This document shows positions 34,341 to 45,890 of a stretch of DNA of 64,000 bases, piece by piece. Source of the stretch: Varanus komodoensis. Its lineage: Eukaryota > Chordata > Lepidosauria > Squamata > Varanidae. How positions within the stretch are numbered: position 1 is the stretch's first letter; each line of letters opens with the position of its first letter. A program made the position numbers and the translations under genes. The notes beneath the pieces were generated by a model, which worked only from the letters and a program-made list of their open reading frames with translations, made no database searches and had not been told where the DNA came from. The DNA lies in the NCBI RefSeq assembly GCF_004798865.1, contig NW_025335268.1, positions 1,034,527 to 1,098,526 on the forward strand, in the 5' to 3' direction.

Positions 34341-35094
34341 AATGCTCTCACCATGAAACTTGAAGAAGTGGGAAACCTCCCTCATGAATTTCACTCATGT
34401 GGGGTCACATCCTTGGAATGGGCTCATTGTAAATAATGCCAGGCTTTGGTTTTGGTTTTACAAAGTAAAAAACAGTGGGCACCTGTCATCTTGATGTATT
34501 CTTTTTAGCTCTGTTTGTGAGCCAGTGTGGTTTTACTTTTATAAAGAGGTGATAAAAGTCAAATCAATATTTATAGATTACATATTATAGGGGCAGCATC
34601 CTGGTGTACTTTTTCAGATGAGAAAGCCAAGTGGGAGGGGGAAAAGACATCTCCCTGACTCAAGCATGACTGGCCATTGATGAAACCTGACAGTCTAGCA
34701 GAGGAGAAAGCCCCCTGGAGATCTGGAACCTGTTTACAGTCCTGCTGGGCTCCTATTGGAGAAGCTAAAAGGAATGGGGAGCCGGTGCTTTGCTGCCTCC
34801 CTTTCTATTTTCTTGGCACCACCTCTCCCATGGGAAAGAAAAGATATCAAGCCAGCTACAGGGCTGGTAAACATTCCCTCCCACTTCACTGGAGCATTTC
34901 TGAGGACTGGGAGCCAGGGTTGGGAGGAACCCTGCCCGAGTCTGTCCCTTTGGCATCTGTGCACTTCTGTTTGCGCTCGGTCTGGTCCTGAAAAGCAAGC
35001 TGAGCAAGTCCATGAATGCTCATGGACCCCTGGTTGTGCAACTAGCAAACTTCTCTGCCACTGCTGAACTTCTTTTGTTGAAGTTTGCATAATC
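34341..35094. other. No gene seen
   Basis: Unclassified. Overlapping frames on both strands at 34.7-35.1 kb have no recognisable motif. Confidence 0.35.
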
Positions 35095-35800
35095 TCCATG
35101 ATTTTAAAGGGATTTAATCATCTTGACTTCCCTCTTCTGCTTCCATTTAATCAGTTCTCTCCTTGGAGAGGAGTTTCCTCTTCTGAAGTCAAATGTGAGT
35201 GTGTTGGAGCTGTTTGGCAATCTTCCAGTTAAATGTATATTAAATCTGATGGTCACTGTTTCCAATTGATTCAACAATACTTGCATCTCCTAGTAGGTCC
35301 TGGGCAACCCCACCTAGCATGGACTCCAGGATTGTCTCGCCTCCAGTTGGTTTCATGATAACTAGTTGAAGGCAGAGTTATTGAGGGCATCAAGAAATTT
35401 TGCTCTTTGTCAAGACTGGAATGTGCATTCATCTAGTCAATGTGGGATCAGATGAAGTCACCCATTGCAGTATCATGCACAGCACATTATTACAGCAATG
35501 CCTCATTTTGAGGTCTATCTGATTTCATTTTCCATCTCAAGATCACCTTGACATAGCTGGTCTAGGGGATGACAGTAGCAGTTCCTACTCCTGAGCTAGT
35601 TTGGGAGCCAGGTGTTGCCACCAACAGGTCTTTTGAGTTAGAGCATCTTAGGCTTTCAAGTCCACTCAGCTCTTTGATGCACAGAGCATGCTCTCCCCTG
35701 GCCTTCCTGTAGAGTCTACCACATCCCACAGTTATTGCCATTCTATCAGGCCTCCATAATACCCACTATGTCTAGGTGCTCCTTTAAAACCAGGGAAGCG
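35095..35800 (-). repeat. CR1 LINE internal fragment (endonuclease to reverse-transcriptase linker)
   Basis: Read on the minus strand, about 35470 ('aatgggtgacttcatctgat') corresponds to GDF…P. 'aaatttcttgatgccctcaa' follows, then 'gaaacagtgaccatcagatt' near 35262 (the G-N-S-D-H endonuclease motif), then 'tttgacttcagaagaggaa' near 35190. This order matches CR1 ORF2. Diverged, no long frame. Confidence 0.65.
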
Positions 35801-35811
35801 ATGAAAGCTTT

Positions 35812-36112
35812 TTTAAATAGCAAACTGGAGTGCTTTTCTACTTGTTTTTCATTGAAGACATGGTAGGGAAATATGTTTAGCAGGAACAAGTGCATTATTA
35901 AATAGCCTTTTCTCCATTCTATGGTACTCTATAAATAAGTCAAGGTTTGTTGCAGCTTTGTGTAAGTGCTGAGTAACCTTCAAGAGCCCTAAAGGGTGAA
36001 ATGTTTTGAATGACGATTCTCTTGCTAATAGAAAAATTGGTATGAAAACCTGAGCCAATGATACACTGATGAATATAATGAGCAAGTAGAACACACAAAA
36101 AGGGAGTCTTGT
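35812..36112 (+). repeat. Unclassified dispersed repeat, copy 1
   Basis: Shares 'aatagcaaa', 'cttgtttttcattgaagaca', 'atatgtttagca', 'tctccattcta' and then 'gcagctttgtgtaagt', 'gatacactgatgaatata', 'aaaagggagt' in order with 45524-45890. Both copies are in the same orientation about 9.7 kb apart. I do not recognise the family and no protein frame is visible. Confidence 0.6.
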
Positions 36113-36317
36113 ATTTTTATGTACCTCTGGGAATCCCTGCTTGTCTCAGAGCACAGTCCTTCCTCTGAACTCTACATCATTGTCGTGCCATAAGAAACTC
36201 TGCTTTGAAATCATGGCAGCTTCACAGTGGAGGAAGCCCAACTCTGAGTTGCTGCTGAAGGCTGTTCCCTTCCTGTTCTAAGTAGGCTGGGATTGGCGGG
36301 GCTGGGACACTAAGATT

Positions 36318-36439
36318 TAAGAAAGATACAGGTAAATTAGAAAGGGTCCAGCAGAGGGCTAGATATCAGAAAAAGCTTCCTCCCTGTCAGAGCAGTACGA
36401 GTGTGGAACCAGCTGCCTAGAGAGGTGGTGGGTTCTCGC
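36318..36439 (+). repeat. CR1 LINE, 5' part of a copy split by a hAT element
   Basis: 'agaaagggtccagcagaggg', 'agcttcctccctgtcagagc' and 'ggaaccagctgcctagagag' are CR1 3'-region blocks. The element resumes after the insertion at 36712. Confidence 0.8.
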
Positions 36440-36711
36440 CAGGGCTTTTTTTGTCGTAGAACACACCAGAATGGTGTTCCGGCACCTTTTTTTCCAATGG
36501 ATTTTATGAAGTGATTTTGAATCGCCTGTCGGCGTAGCAGGTCAGCAGCAAACATCATTAACATAGTGCTTGCGGGCGGCTTTTGTGCCCACGCCGCCCG
36601 GCTTGGGACACTGCTCGGCTTGGATTGGTGTGTGTGGTCGCATGCTGAGTGCTTACTGCCAGCAGCAACGTGAGTTCCCGCACCTTTTTTTTTTTTACAA
36701 AAAAAGCACTG
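36440..36711. mobile_element. Non-autonomous hAT-type transposon, 272 bp, inserted in CR1
   Basis: The left end CAGGGCTTTTTTTGT and the right end, reverse-complementing to CAGTGCTTTTTTTGT, are terminal inverted repeats with one mismatch in 15. The flanks GTTCTCGC (36432-36439) and GTTCTTGC (36712-36719) are an 8-bp target duplication differing only by C/T at a CpG. Removing the element leaves CR1 sequence that continues in order, confirming the insertion. No transposase frame. An internal GC-rich part near 36565-36610 keeps several CpGs. Confidence 0.92.
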
Positions 36712-36853
36712 GTTCTTGCACACTGGAGACATTCAGAAAGAAACTGGGCAGCCATCTGAGTGGGATGGTGTGACTTGGTGTCCTGCAACAGCAGGGGGTT
36801 GGACTCAACGGCCCCTTCCAACTCTACTATTCTATGATTCTGTGATTCTGTGA
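36712..36853 (+). repeat. CR1 LINE 3' end, distal part of the split copy
   Basis: 'gagacattcagaaagaaact', 'gatggtgtgacttggtgtcc' and 'ggactcaacggccccttcc' lead to the terminal 'attctatgattctgtgattc' octamer-type repeat that defines the CR1 3' end. Confidence 0.92.
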
Positions 36854-37204
36854 CACATAACCCTGATGATTCCGTTTTGACGGTCATTGCAACTTGCTTC
36901 TCTTGCTCCAGTTTTGTTTGCTTGTTTTTTATGCTGCTGCTTTCACTGTGGTGTCAATGTGTTTTTACGGTTTTGGCAACATATTGTTTTATGGCCAGTA
37001 CTTTAATGCATGGATATGATGAGATACGACTTTTAAAAATTTGTAAATGAGAACTGACTATTTCTGTATCATGTTTATTTCTTTATGATAGTTCTTCCTA
37101 ATTTATTTATTTTTTACATTTCCAGAAGTCATTGATCTTCTTGTGTACATTGCTGTATTTTCATAGCTGTCTTAAGTTAAACTGGGCAAGAGTACAATTG
37201 AGTG

Positions 37205-37262
37205 TGAGCTGGTGTGGTGTAGTGGTTAGAGTATTGGACTGGAACTCAGGCATTTGAAGTGG
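37205..37262 (+). repeat. Sauria-type SINE, tRNA-like head only
   Basis: 'gctggtgtggtgtagtggtt' then 'agagtattggactggaactc' is the SINE head. The body is not found after about 37262, so this is 3'-deleted or the rest is too diverged. Confidence 0.65.
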
Positions 37263-37627
37263 AAATTTTAGGGCATAGTCCTAAAGCTCCTTGAGAGGGC
37301 AACTGAAGAGCAGTTAGATGTTATTGACAGAGATGTAGTATTCTTGGAGATTTTGAAGCTGTGGATATGTTTTTCCCCTATGATTGACCAAAAAATTCTG
37401 GGAGATCTACATAACTTAGTGCACACTCCTATGGCCTGTAGATAACATCTGAGAGGAAACGTGAGACGGGGTACCATTGGTAGGCCCCAGACCTTGGAAA
37501 TGCACAGCTTGTCTTGGATCCCTCACCCAATTCCACAAAAAGCTCCATGGTGGCCTCACTTCTGGGGAGATACACAAAGGGGGACATGGCAACAGGCATA
37601 GTGGGGAGAGAGGCACAAGAAACAGAG
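37263..37627. other. No gene seen
   Basis: Unclassified sequence between the SINE head and the CR1. Confidence 0.35.
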
Positions 37628-38470
37628 AAACAGAGCTAGTCAGAAGAGGCCATCTAGTCTGACCCCCAGCTCCAGCTGGCTCTGCTTATGACATGCCTAC
37701 CATATGCATGTCCAGCCTATCCTTGAACACCCTCACCGATGGGGCCTCAACCACCTCCCATGGAAGCCCATTCCATGCCCTTGGGCTCCTAACTGTCAGG
37801 AAGTACTTCCTGGCATCCAAATTGCACCTTGGTTTCCTGAGCTTGGCTTCATTGGAACATGTCCCACACTCCTCTGCAGGGGAAAACAGGTCTCTACTCA
37901 CCTTTGCATGACACCCCCTCACATACCTATACGTCGCCAACAGATCCCCTCAGAGTCTCCTCCTCTCCAGACTGAAAAGACCCAGCTCCCTCAGTCTCTC
38001 CTCATACGGCTTTCCTTGCACTCCGGTCACCATCCTTGTGGCCTACACTGCACTGATCCCCACCTGGCTATATTCTTCCAGTAGTGGAGCCCAGAACTTA
38101 GCAGAATACTCCAGTTGCAGGTGCACCACAGTCATTTAGAGTTGCAGTAATACCTCCCTTGATCTAGAAGCCACACTTCTGGCTATGCAACCAAGGGTGG
38201 CGTTCGCCCTCTTGACCACCGCATCACACACTTGACTCATGTTTAGCCTGTAGTCAGCCAGTACCCCGAGGTCCCTTTCACAAGTGCAAGGGCCCAGTAC
38301 CTTATCCTGTGGCCCCTGCAGCGCCCGACCTGCCCCCACCAGGGCAACTCCACTAAGTGGGCTCAGATGAGACTGGGGAGGGGGCAGGAGCAGCCTAGCC
38401 AGTCCTCTCAGGTCAGCACTTCTGTCTAGCAGGCAGAAACCTGAAGGGTCGCACCCCTGATTCTTCATGT
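37628..38470 (-). repeat. CR1 LINE, 3' 840 bp
   Basis: The minus-strand frame 38468-38136 encodes 'CTCERDLGVLADYRLNMSQV', 'CDAVVKRANATLGCIARSVA' and 'SRSREVLLQL', the CR1 reverse-transcriptase C-terminal block. The 3' non-coding half follows on the minus strand ('…ctgggtcttttcagtctgga' near 37980). It ends with 'gtcagactagatggcctctt' near 37650 and the short terminus near 37630. 5' truncated. The longest clean CR1 3' segment in the window. Confidence 0.93.
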
Positions 38471-40446
38471 ATTGCTCTCTTTTATTTCAGAGACATTTCT
38501 CACCATTTTTGTTTTTCAGTACTCTGAAGCCTGTCCCTTGCCCACATTCACTTATTCCTGTTGGAAGAATCAGAGCAGCCCTGAGTGGAACTAGGAAAAT
38601 ATGTGCTGCTTATACTGAAATGTAACAGGGTTTTCTGAACATGGACTGACCTTGGCCAATATCAGTGTGGGTCACGGGGTAACGCTGGTCAAATGAGCAG
38701 CTTCTGTTTTACAATCCACCCCACCCTGCCCAAAAAGAGCAGCAGGAAGGCTTATTTTCTTGCACCTCCCCTAGTTGTAAAAGTATCTGGCTGGGTTGGC
38801 AGCGCCAGGCATGGATCTCGAGGGGAAAACAGGGCACTGTTATTTTATTTATGTATGGAGCTATTTGAAATATTATTAGTGATGGGAGCACCACAATGTT
38901 CAAGCTTGCCTCAATTCTCCCAAGATAATTCAAAGCTCATTTTAGTTCACTCCTGTTTTCATTTTCATCTTGTTTGAACAGAAGAAGTGCAGATCTCTGT
39001 GTATATATTGCAAAAGTATATCCTGTTCACCCCTTGACCAAAGGGTAAAAATTAACATTTTATAGATGTATGGCTGCATGTGTGTTCCATCTGTCCATTA
39101 AAAAAAATCTGATTTTTCAAAAGCCATCCTAAATTTGCAAATGTGCAAATGTTTCAAAGGAAAAAGGGAGGGGCTCCTGCTTTCATCTAGAATTTCAAAC
39201 AAGACTTGCTCATATAACTTGTAATCAGGAACAAAATTGTCTTACATGTCTAAATAGGGTTATGACACCTCTCAGGGTAAAAGCCTTCCATGATGATTTC
39301 TAACATCTAATGCTGTGATCAAAAATAAAATGTAAAGTCATAGAATGGTAATAAGATTAATAATGGGTAAGTGCCAGCAGTAACACCAAAAGAGGGAATG
39401 CATTGCTCAATAAAAATAGTAAGATCAAATACATGATGGATTGCAACTAAACAGCATGTGTGCTAATATGTAGGAATATATGGATTTTGTTAATCTGTTC
39501 CATCTGAGTTTCATGCATTGTCAGCCATCTTTCATTCCATTGCCTTCACACTGATAGCACTGGATTTTTCAGTGTTTTGTTCATTTACAAATATGCATTG
39601 CACCAATGTGCTCTTACACTAGCATGCACGTGAGAAAATTCCTCCGAAAAGTTTTTAAAAGCTCAGCAATCCATGCTCAACAAGTCCATGCAGTTCAGAA
39701 AAGCTGATCGGATATGGACTCCACAAGCCAAATTCACAATACTCTGATCCCATTTGAATCAGATTTCTTCAATATCCCATGTATAGAATGTCACACACAA
39801 AAGCAGCAATCCTAACCCAACTTATTTCAGAGGAAGCCTTGCTGGATAAATTGAGACCTAATTCTGAGCACAGATGCATAGGCAGCTTCAACCATGGTAG
39901 CTACTGTCACGCCAATCCTTGATTAAAGGGCAGACAGAAAAAAGGAGGAGTGGGTATTTTCTGTGGGATTTGTAGGTAATACAATTCGGAAAAAATATAC
40001 CGGAGTGCGGTAGGGTATCTGATGGGTGTAGTTTCCTTCCTGAATTGGTCAAATAAGTGTAGAGAAGATGCAAAATTTACTGACCACCTACTGCAGAAGG
40101 CAAAGCGTGTTTGTGTGTCAGCTGGGCTTATCACAGAAACAAGAAGGCCTGAGTCACTATTGGCCTCTTGCAGCACTCTTTCTCTTTCTAGTAGGCACCA
40201 GGTTGACCAGGAAGCAAAAAACAAGGAGAAACCCTCAGACCCCTTCTCTTTATGGCCAACCTACCCACAACCTGATTGTTCTTTGACTGTTCTTGCCCCT
40301 CCTTGAGATTATTCCAATCTTTCGGAGGTGCTGCCCCTCCTCATCTTTTGAAAATAGTTCTATTTTGTTTTTGCAGTCCATACATGTTAGAAGTTATGTA
40401 CTTACTGGAATGGAGCCATATTACAACATGTTACGTTATGTTATGT
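38471..40446. other. No gene; unclassified repeats
   Basis: Contains the TGCA-rich dispersed family at about 39470-39680 (listed). About 39808-39888 ('gcagcaatcctaacccaact', 'gagacctaattctgagcac') resembles a small sauropsid DNA element fragment. No exon signal. Confidence 0.35.
39470..39680 (+). repeat. Unclassified TGCA-rich dispersed repeat, copy 1
   Basis: 'taggaatatatggattttgt', 'ctgttccatctgagtttcat', 'cattccattgccttcacact' align in order with 'taggaatgtaaggattttat', 'ctcttccatctgtgtctcag', 'cattccattgtccgttcact' at 50491. Both then enter a zone of 'aatatgcattgcac/tgcaaatgcacat' words. Family not recognised. Confidence 0.6.
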
Positions 40447-40612
40447 TAGTCGCAAAGTCATGCCTGACCCATCGCGACCCCATGGACAACATTTCTCCAG
40501 GCTTTCCTGTCCTCCACCATCCCCTGGAGTCCACCTGAGCTCACACTGACTGCTTCAGTGACTCCATCCAGCCACCTCATCCTCTGCTGCCCCCTTCTTC
40601 TTTTGCTGTCAA
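40447..40612 (-). repeat. BovB LINE 3' end, short copy
   Basis: The plus strand 'tagtcgcaaagtcatgcctg', 'acccatcgcgaccccatgga', 'ctggagtccacctgagctca' is the reverse complement of the BovB 3' end. The minus-strand frame gives 'RRRGQQRMRWLDGVTEAVSV', 'SSGGLQGMVEDRKAWRNVV'. Only about 165 bp, the shortest of three copies, all on the minus strand. Confidence 0.9.
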
Positions 40613-43529
40613 GTATTACAACATACATAACCAAATTTAGTAGCATAATGATTTCATTGAGGGCACGTGAAAGCAACTAAAAGTGAGGGCTGAAGTAAAT
40701 ATAAATCAATGAGCAAACATTTTTGCAAGAAATCTTTTACTTCTTAAAGCACACCAAGAAGAAGGTATGATTTTAACACAGCTCAACATCTTCAAGCAAA
40801 ACTGTACATCACTTTCATCTGCTTCATTTTAGAATTGTTTCCCATTGTAAAAGTTCTCTTTACCAGTTGTACTGCTACACTGAATTCTCAATAAAAATTA
40901 GAAAGAAAGAAAACCTTGGGGGTAAAATGAAAGCCAAGATCTGCATGGAATAGAAGCAGAAGCTTTCTTGGAGTGGGATGGCAGTGGCTGAATAAAAGTG
41001 TTCTCTTGACAGCAGCTTCCAATATCAAAATCATTTTCAAAGTTGATTTTGATGTGAATCGCAGGAGGCGGAACTTCTGGGGTTTGCATCCAAATAGGAG
41101 CCCTGCAGACTTCTTCAACTTCTGGTGACAAAAGTGTGACATTTATGATTTGTGATGGTTATTCTGTGTATAGCAGTTGCCAAAAAAGAGGGAGGGGGTG
41201 ATTGAAAAATGCAACTTTTCTTTGATACGACAGCAAATTTGTAAACAGGCAAAGGGTTGATGTTTCCATTCTGTGTATCCTGGTCCCTGGTACACTTCAC
41301 CAGTATTAAAAGAATCTGTCTAGGGGTTTTCGTTCCAGAAAAAGAACCTTTATATACCAAAGCAGCAATACATCAAGCCACACTGCTGTGCAGATTCCGT
41401 CCCTTTTAATGGAGGCCAAAACGATTCACACTGAAATTAGAATGCCCTTTGCTTGCAAAACATGTGAGCATGTCTTGCTTAAAGTCCCAAATGGCACTGC
41501 AAGTACAAACACATGTCCGGCAAAAGTATTCATGGATTGTTGAGCATGGGCTTGTGTTCCATTTGCAGTTTTTCCAGTCTGATTTGCACATCTATCCTAA
41601 TTTCCACAGATTCCTTCATCAACTAACTCAGCAAATATTAGGAAATACGTGCCAATTTGGGGAAAGTTGTGCAAAGTCAACACTCATTCACACCCTCACA
41701 CACATCCTCATTCCCATCCCGCTCTGTCTGTATATATGCACACAAATGTTCCTCTTCCCACAACACACGCCTAAACAAAATAGAGAGGCAGAGAAGCTTG
41801 TGTGACCCCTTGGGCTCCCAGGAGGAAAGGCTGGATAGAAAGATAACTCAGAGATAGTTAAAATCAACTAAAATCCCATGTAGCTGCAAAATCTTGTAAA
41901 TCTTCAGGGACTACAGAGAGGATTTTCAAAGCCCTGACACCTGAAACCTTCAACTGGAATTAAATCTGGAATTTTCGCTATGAGGAAAAGGGGAAGTTGT
42001 GCAATGAGTATGTAGTTATAATGGGGGGAAGCATTTCATATACAAAATATTTATTTTCACTCTTCACAGAAAGATGTGGAACTCAGCCTGATTGGATAAA
42101 CTGACTGAATAACCTGGATTTTTTTTTACCTGGTTGCAGCTGTTAGGCGGTATTATATTATCTTTTTCTCAGTGGTGAGAAAAAGGCACAATTTGGGGGT
42201 TGTCATTTCACAAAAGCAGAGTCCTAGTATTAAAAAAAAATGTGGGAGGGGGAAGCTTGGAGACTGAGCCTTTCATCAGATTAAGACCATTTCATTATTT
42301 ATATATACTTTTTCTTTTTTCCATTCTAGCTTTTTCTAACATTCTTCCATAATTATTTTATATTATTTCAAATACTCTTTCAGATTCATTTGTACATACA
42401 TTTTGCAAAGTTGCTTGACTTTTTCTGCTAAGCATGATGAAGAACTCTCTTCTCCACACCTACCTTGTTCTAATCTTCAGTGACATATTGCAGATTAGAA
42501 AGTAATTCCTAAATAAATCCCAAGGACATTTAGCAATGTGTGAAGAGGGATAAATGGTATTTTCCAGTTAGAATGAACATGTCATCAAAATAAAATATAT
42601 GAAGCAAATTTGAAAATGTTTGTGTGGACAATGACTAAGGTTACCGACTTACCATAGAAATATTGTCTTGTTCTTGTGCCTTTAACATTAGAATCTGACT
42701 TCTGATCTGCAGAACTCAGCGTGCAAAGTTTTTCAGAACATAGAGCTGAGCATGATCACTCTGCTAATATCCACATATCAAGCCACTGTGGCAGCACAGG
42801 AGTAAAAGAAAGGGCAGGGAACAATCCCAAAATAGGAATGCTTAGCAAAATGCTAACTGCACATAATATGGATGCTTTATGGATGGTATTTAGTCCATAT
42901 ACTGAAGAGAATTGACCTGATTCAAACTTTCCAGATCAAAACATGGACTGGAATGAAGCTATCCTAATTTTTGTCCTTCTTCAAATTTTGTGATACAGTC
43001 TTTAGTACAAAAAGAAAACTCTATAAAATGTGCAGAAAATGCATACCTGGAACATAAAATGCGCAGAAGTGTGCTTTTGTGGAAAACTAAATAATGTGAT
43101 TTTCACATACTGTTAGAAAACAAAATTCAGAGATGGAAATGGCATGTACTGGAATGTGAATGAATACATGTCGAACTGTCCCAGACTCAGAACAGATTGA
43201 TTATCCATGAGCAGAAATTTAAGTTGCCTTTAGCTCTGAATAGTGCACAGTGTAGCAATTTATGGCAACGTCAAACATGTAGCATGGAAACTGGCTCTGG
43301 GAGACTTAAGTTCTGTGTTCCTTGCATGATCGAAAGAATCGTGATAAGAAAGAACTGAATGTGGCTTTTGCAAAGGTGAGTCCTGCCTCACTTCAGAGTT
43401 CTTTTGGAGTGTCAACAAGTATTAGTCTAGGGGTGATCCAGTAGAAGTTGGAATTTCAAAAGTCCTTCAACAAAGTCTTTCAGGAAACTCTCTTTGCACA
43501 CATGCACACATGCTGCAGGACTACTTGTT
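40613..43529. other. No gene; dispersed repeat copy
   Basis: A long stretch of AT-rich unclassified sequence. About 41430-41600 is copy B of the repeat shared with 30790 (listed). About 42930-43200 has 'aaaatgcatacctggaacat' and 'gtgcagaaaatgcat' words like the TGCA-rich family. Confidence 0.35.
41430..41600 (+). repeat. Unclassified dispersed repeat, copy B
   Basis: See the ordered words shared with 30790-30925: 'gcttgcaaaacatgtgagca' and 'cttaaagtcccaa'. Downstream it runs into 'gatttgcacatctatcctaa', which resembles the reverse of sequence near 32130, suggesting one longer family in several orientations. Confidence 0.5.
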
Positions 43530-44042
43530 ATTCTCACATAACCCCAGTCCTCTATCAGTTCCATTGGCTTCCCATTGAAGTCTGAGCTAATTCAAGGTGC
43601 TGGTTATTACCTATAAAGCTCTAAATGGCTTGGGAACAGGATACGTAAAGGAACACCTTTTTCCCTATATGCCCTCTTGCCCCCTAAGATTGGAAGCAGA
43701 GGCCCTCCTCCAGGAACCCTCTCTGAAAGAGGTCAGGAGACAGAGCACTCGGAGGAAAGCTTTCTCTGTGGTGGCACCCCGACTATGGAATCCACTCCCT
43801 AGAGAGGTCCGCCTGGCACCGTCATTATACGCTTTTCGGTGCCAGGTTAAGACCTTTTTATTTGACCAATATTTTAATGCTAATCAATTTTAATTGTATA
43901 TTTATTTAATTAATTTATTTTAACCATATCATTTTTATACTCAGTCATGATATAGCCAATTTATTTTGTTTAGGATTTATAATATACTGTAAGCCGTCCA
44001 GAGATGACACTGATGAAAAGCCTATAAATCCCCTAAATAAAT
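43530..44042 (+). repeat. L2-clade LINE 3' end
   Basis: The 99-codon frame from 43597 carries 'MLVITYKALNGLGTGYVKEH', 'PSLKEVRRQSTRRKAFSVVA', 'PRLWNPLPREVRLAPSLYAF' and 'KTFLFDQYFN'. Upstream 'cttccattggcttcccattga'-type sequence matches the 'L-QLHWLPIEV' block in another frame, so a frameshift lies near 43590. The tail is 'tgtaagccgtccagagatga' near 43990, then AAATAAATAAA at 44032-44042. Confidence 0.92.
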
Positions 44043-44064
44043 AAATGCACACACAAATACACCC

Positions 44065-44265
44065 CCACCACAAGGATGTTGGATTAGACCAACTTCCCCT
44101 CTAGTCCGACATTCTGTTGACTCAGTGGCCAACTTGTTGCCCACATGAAACTCAGAAGCAGGACCTGAGTGTGACAGCACCCTCCAGCCCAGGTGACTCC
44201 CCACCACCAGCACCACAACTGGTGTGCACATGCGTGCTGCCTCTGATACTGTATAATGGGATAAA
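44065..44265 (-). repeat. CR1 LINE 3' end
   Basis: The plus strand 'aaggatgttggattagacca', 'cagtggccaacttgttgccc', 'agcaggacctgagtgtgac' and 'gctgcctctgatact' is the reverse complement of the terminal part of the CR1 lineage at 44392-45425. The extreme 3' end is missing. Confidence 0.7.
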
Positions 44266-44391
44266 AGGAAAGATCCTCTTTTGAACAGGAAATTGATTAG
44301 CAAATAGAAAGCAAATGCTGGGAATAAATGGACAGTTTTCACAACAGAATGAGGTAAACAATGAGATCTTCCAAGGATCAATAGCGGGACA

Positions 44392-45083
44392 GTTTATAAA
44401 TGATCTGGAGTTGAGGCTGAGCAGCGCGCGGGCAACACTGCATTACTAAGGATTGTTAAAATAACAGTGGACAATGAAGAGCTCCAAAGGAGTTCTCCAA
44501 ACTGGGGGAATGGAGATTAAAACAGCAGGCAAAGTAAAGCAGAGCAAATAGTCCTAACCTCACATATAAGCTTTTGGAGTCTGAGCTGGCAGTGAACTTG
44601 CAGTTATGACAGACAGCTCCAGAAAATGTCAACCCAGGGGGCAGATGCCATAAAAGTGGCAAGTTCCATGGTGATATTATTAGAAAAAAAGAAAACTGCT
44701 ATTATCGTACAGCCCATAAATTGATCAGTTGGTAAATCTATGGTGCTACTTGGACTGCTCTGTTTTGATTTGATCAAAAGCAGAGAAATAAGCAGAAGAA
44801 AGTATCATAGAGTATGGGAAGGTATAGAAAAAGGCAATGAGATGAAGCAAAGGGCTGGAACAAAATGTGATTATGGGGAGACATGGTAGAGGTGTGCAAA
44901 ATTATGCATGGAATGGAGAAAATGAATGGAAAGAAGTTTTTCACGCTCTCAAATAATATTAGAACCTAGACTCACCCCATGAAAATAAAAAGTGGGAAAG
45001 ATAAAATGGAAAGGTAAAATTCAGGAAAGGTAAAACGGAGTGGTTCTTCACTCAGCAGATAGATACATCATCATCATCACCAT

Positions 45084-45131
<48 letters not shown>

Positions 45132-45425
45132 TAGATTATGGAATTTGCTAACACAGATGATAGTGATGACCACTGACTTGGATGGCTTTAAGAAGGGATT
45201 AGACAAAGTCATGCAGGAGAAGGCTTTTAACAGCTACGAGTCTTGATGGCTACACAATACTCCCAGAATCAGAGACATTGTATCTTAGTCGCCACAGAAC
45301 ATGAACAGGAATGCTACTGCACTCATGTCCTGCTTGTGGGCATCCCACAGGCGCGTGGTTGGTACTGGGCGGGAAAGGCCCATGCTCCGCTCTAGCAGGG
45401 CTTGCCTTATGCTCCTATATAACCA
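44392..45425 (+). repeat. CR1 LINE, 3' ~1 kb, with an internal (ATC)n expansion
   Basis: Blocks in order: 'atttataaatgatctggagt' (44395), 'gaagagctccaaaggagttc' (44477), 'tgtcaacccagggggcagat', 'gaggtgtgcaaaattatgca' (44891), 'agattatggaatttgctaac' (45133), 'gacttggatggctttaagaa' and 'tgcactcatgtcctgcttgt' (45318), ending 'agcagggcttgccttatgc' (45398). This is the reverse-transcriptase C-terminus and 3' UTR. Many frame disruptions; an old copy. (ATC)n at 45066-45131 interrupts it. Confidence 0.85.
45066..45131. repeat. (ATC)n trinucleotide repeat inside CR1
   Basis: ATC/ACC units, pure ATC in the 3' half. The surrounding sequence is CR1, so the repeat grew within it. Confidence 0.95.
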
Positions 45426-45519
45426 GAGATTCCTAACTTTAGGTGCAACTAAGTCCTGACTAACCTAGCTAATAACACTATCCATATACTTCAAGGTTAA
45501 GACAGCTGCCTTTGAATGG

Positions 45520-45890
45520 AGAAAGTATGAAATATTTTAATAGCAAATTAAAGTCATTTTCCACTTGTTTTTCATTGAAGATATGGAAGAAACTGTATTT
45601 AGCAAGAAGAAATAGATTAAGTAGCTTCATCTCCATTCCAAGGCTGCTGCTGCTGCTGCTACTGCTGCTTCTCTCTCTCCCCCCATCCCTCCCCCCCCCC
45701 CACTTCCTTTCTTGGGTTGGGGGTTAATATAGCAGTGTTGTGTAGGTACACAAAACCCTAGAGCCTTAAAGAAAGACATGCAATGAATGCAGATTTTTTG
45801 GTTAATGGGCAGTTGGAATAATGCACCTGAGTCAATAATATACTAATAAATATACTTAGCAACTGAAATCAAAAGAGGGAGTTTTTAAAT
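45520..45890 (+). repeat. Unclassified dispersed repeat, copy 2
   Basis: Partner of 35812-36112. The copy is interrupted at about 45641-45722 by a (CTG)n, (TC)n and C-run low-complexity block. Homology resumes with 'gcagtgttgtgtaggt', 'aatatactaataaatata' and 'aaaagagggagt'. No recognised family or frame. Confidence 0.6.
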
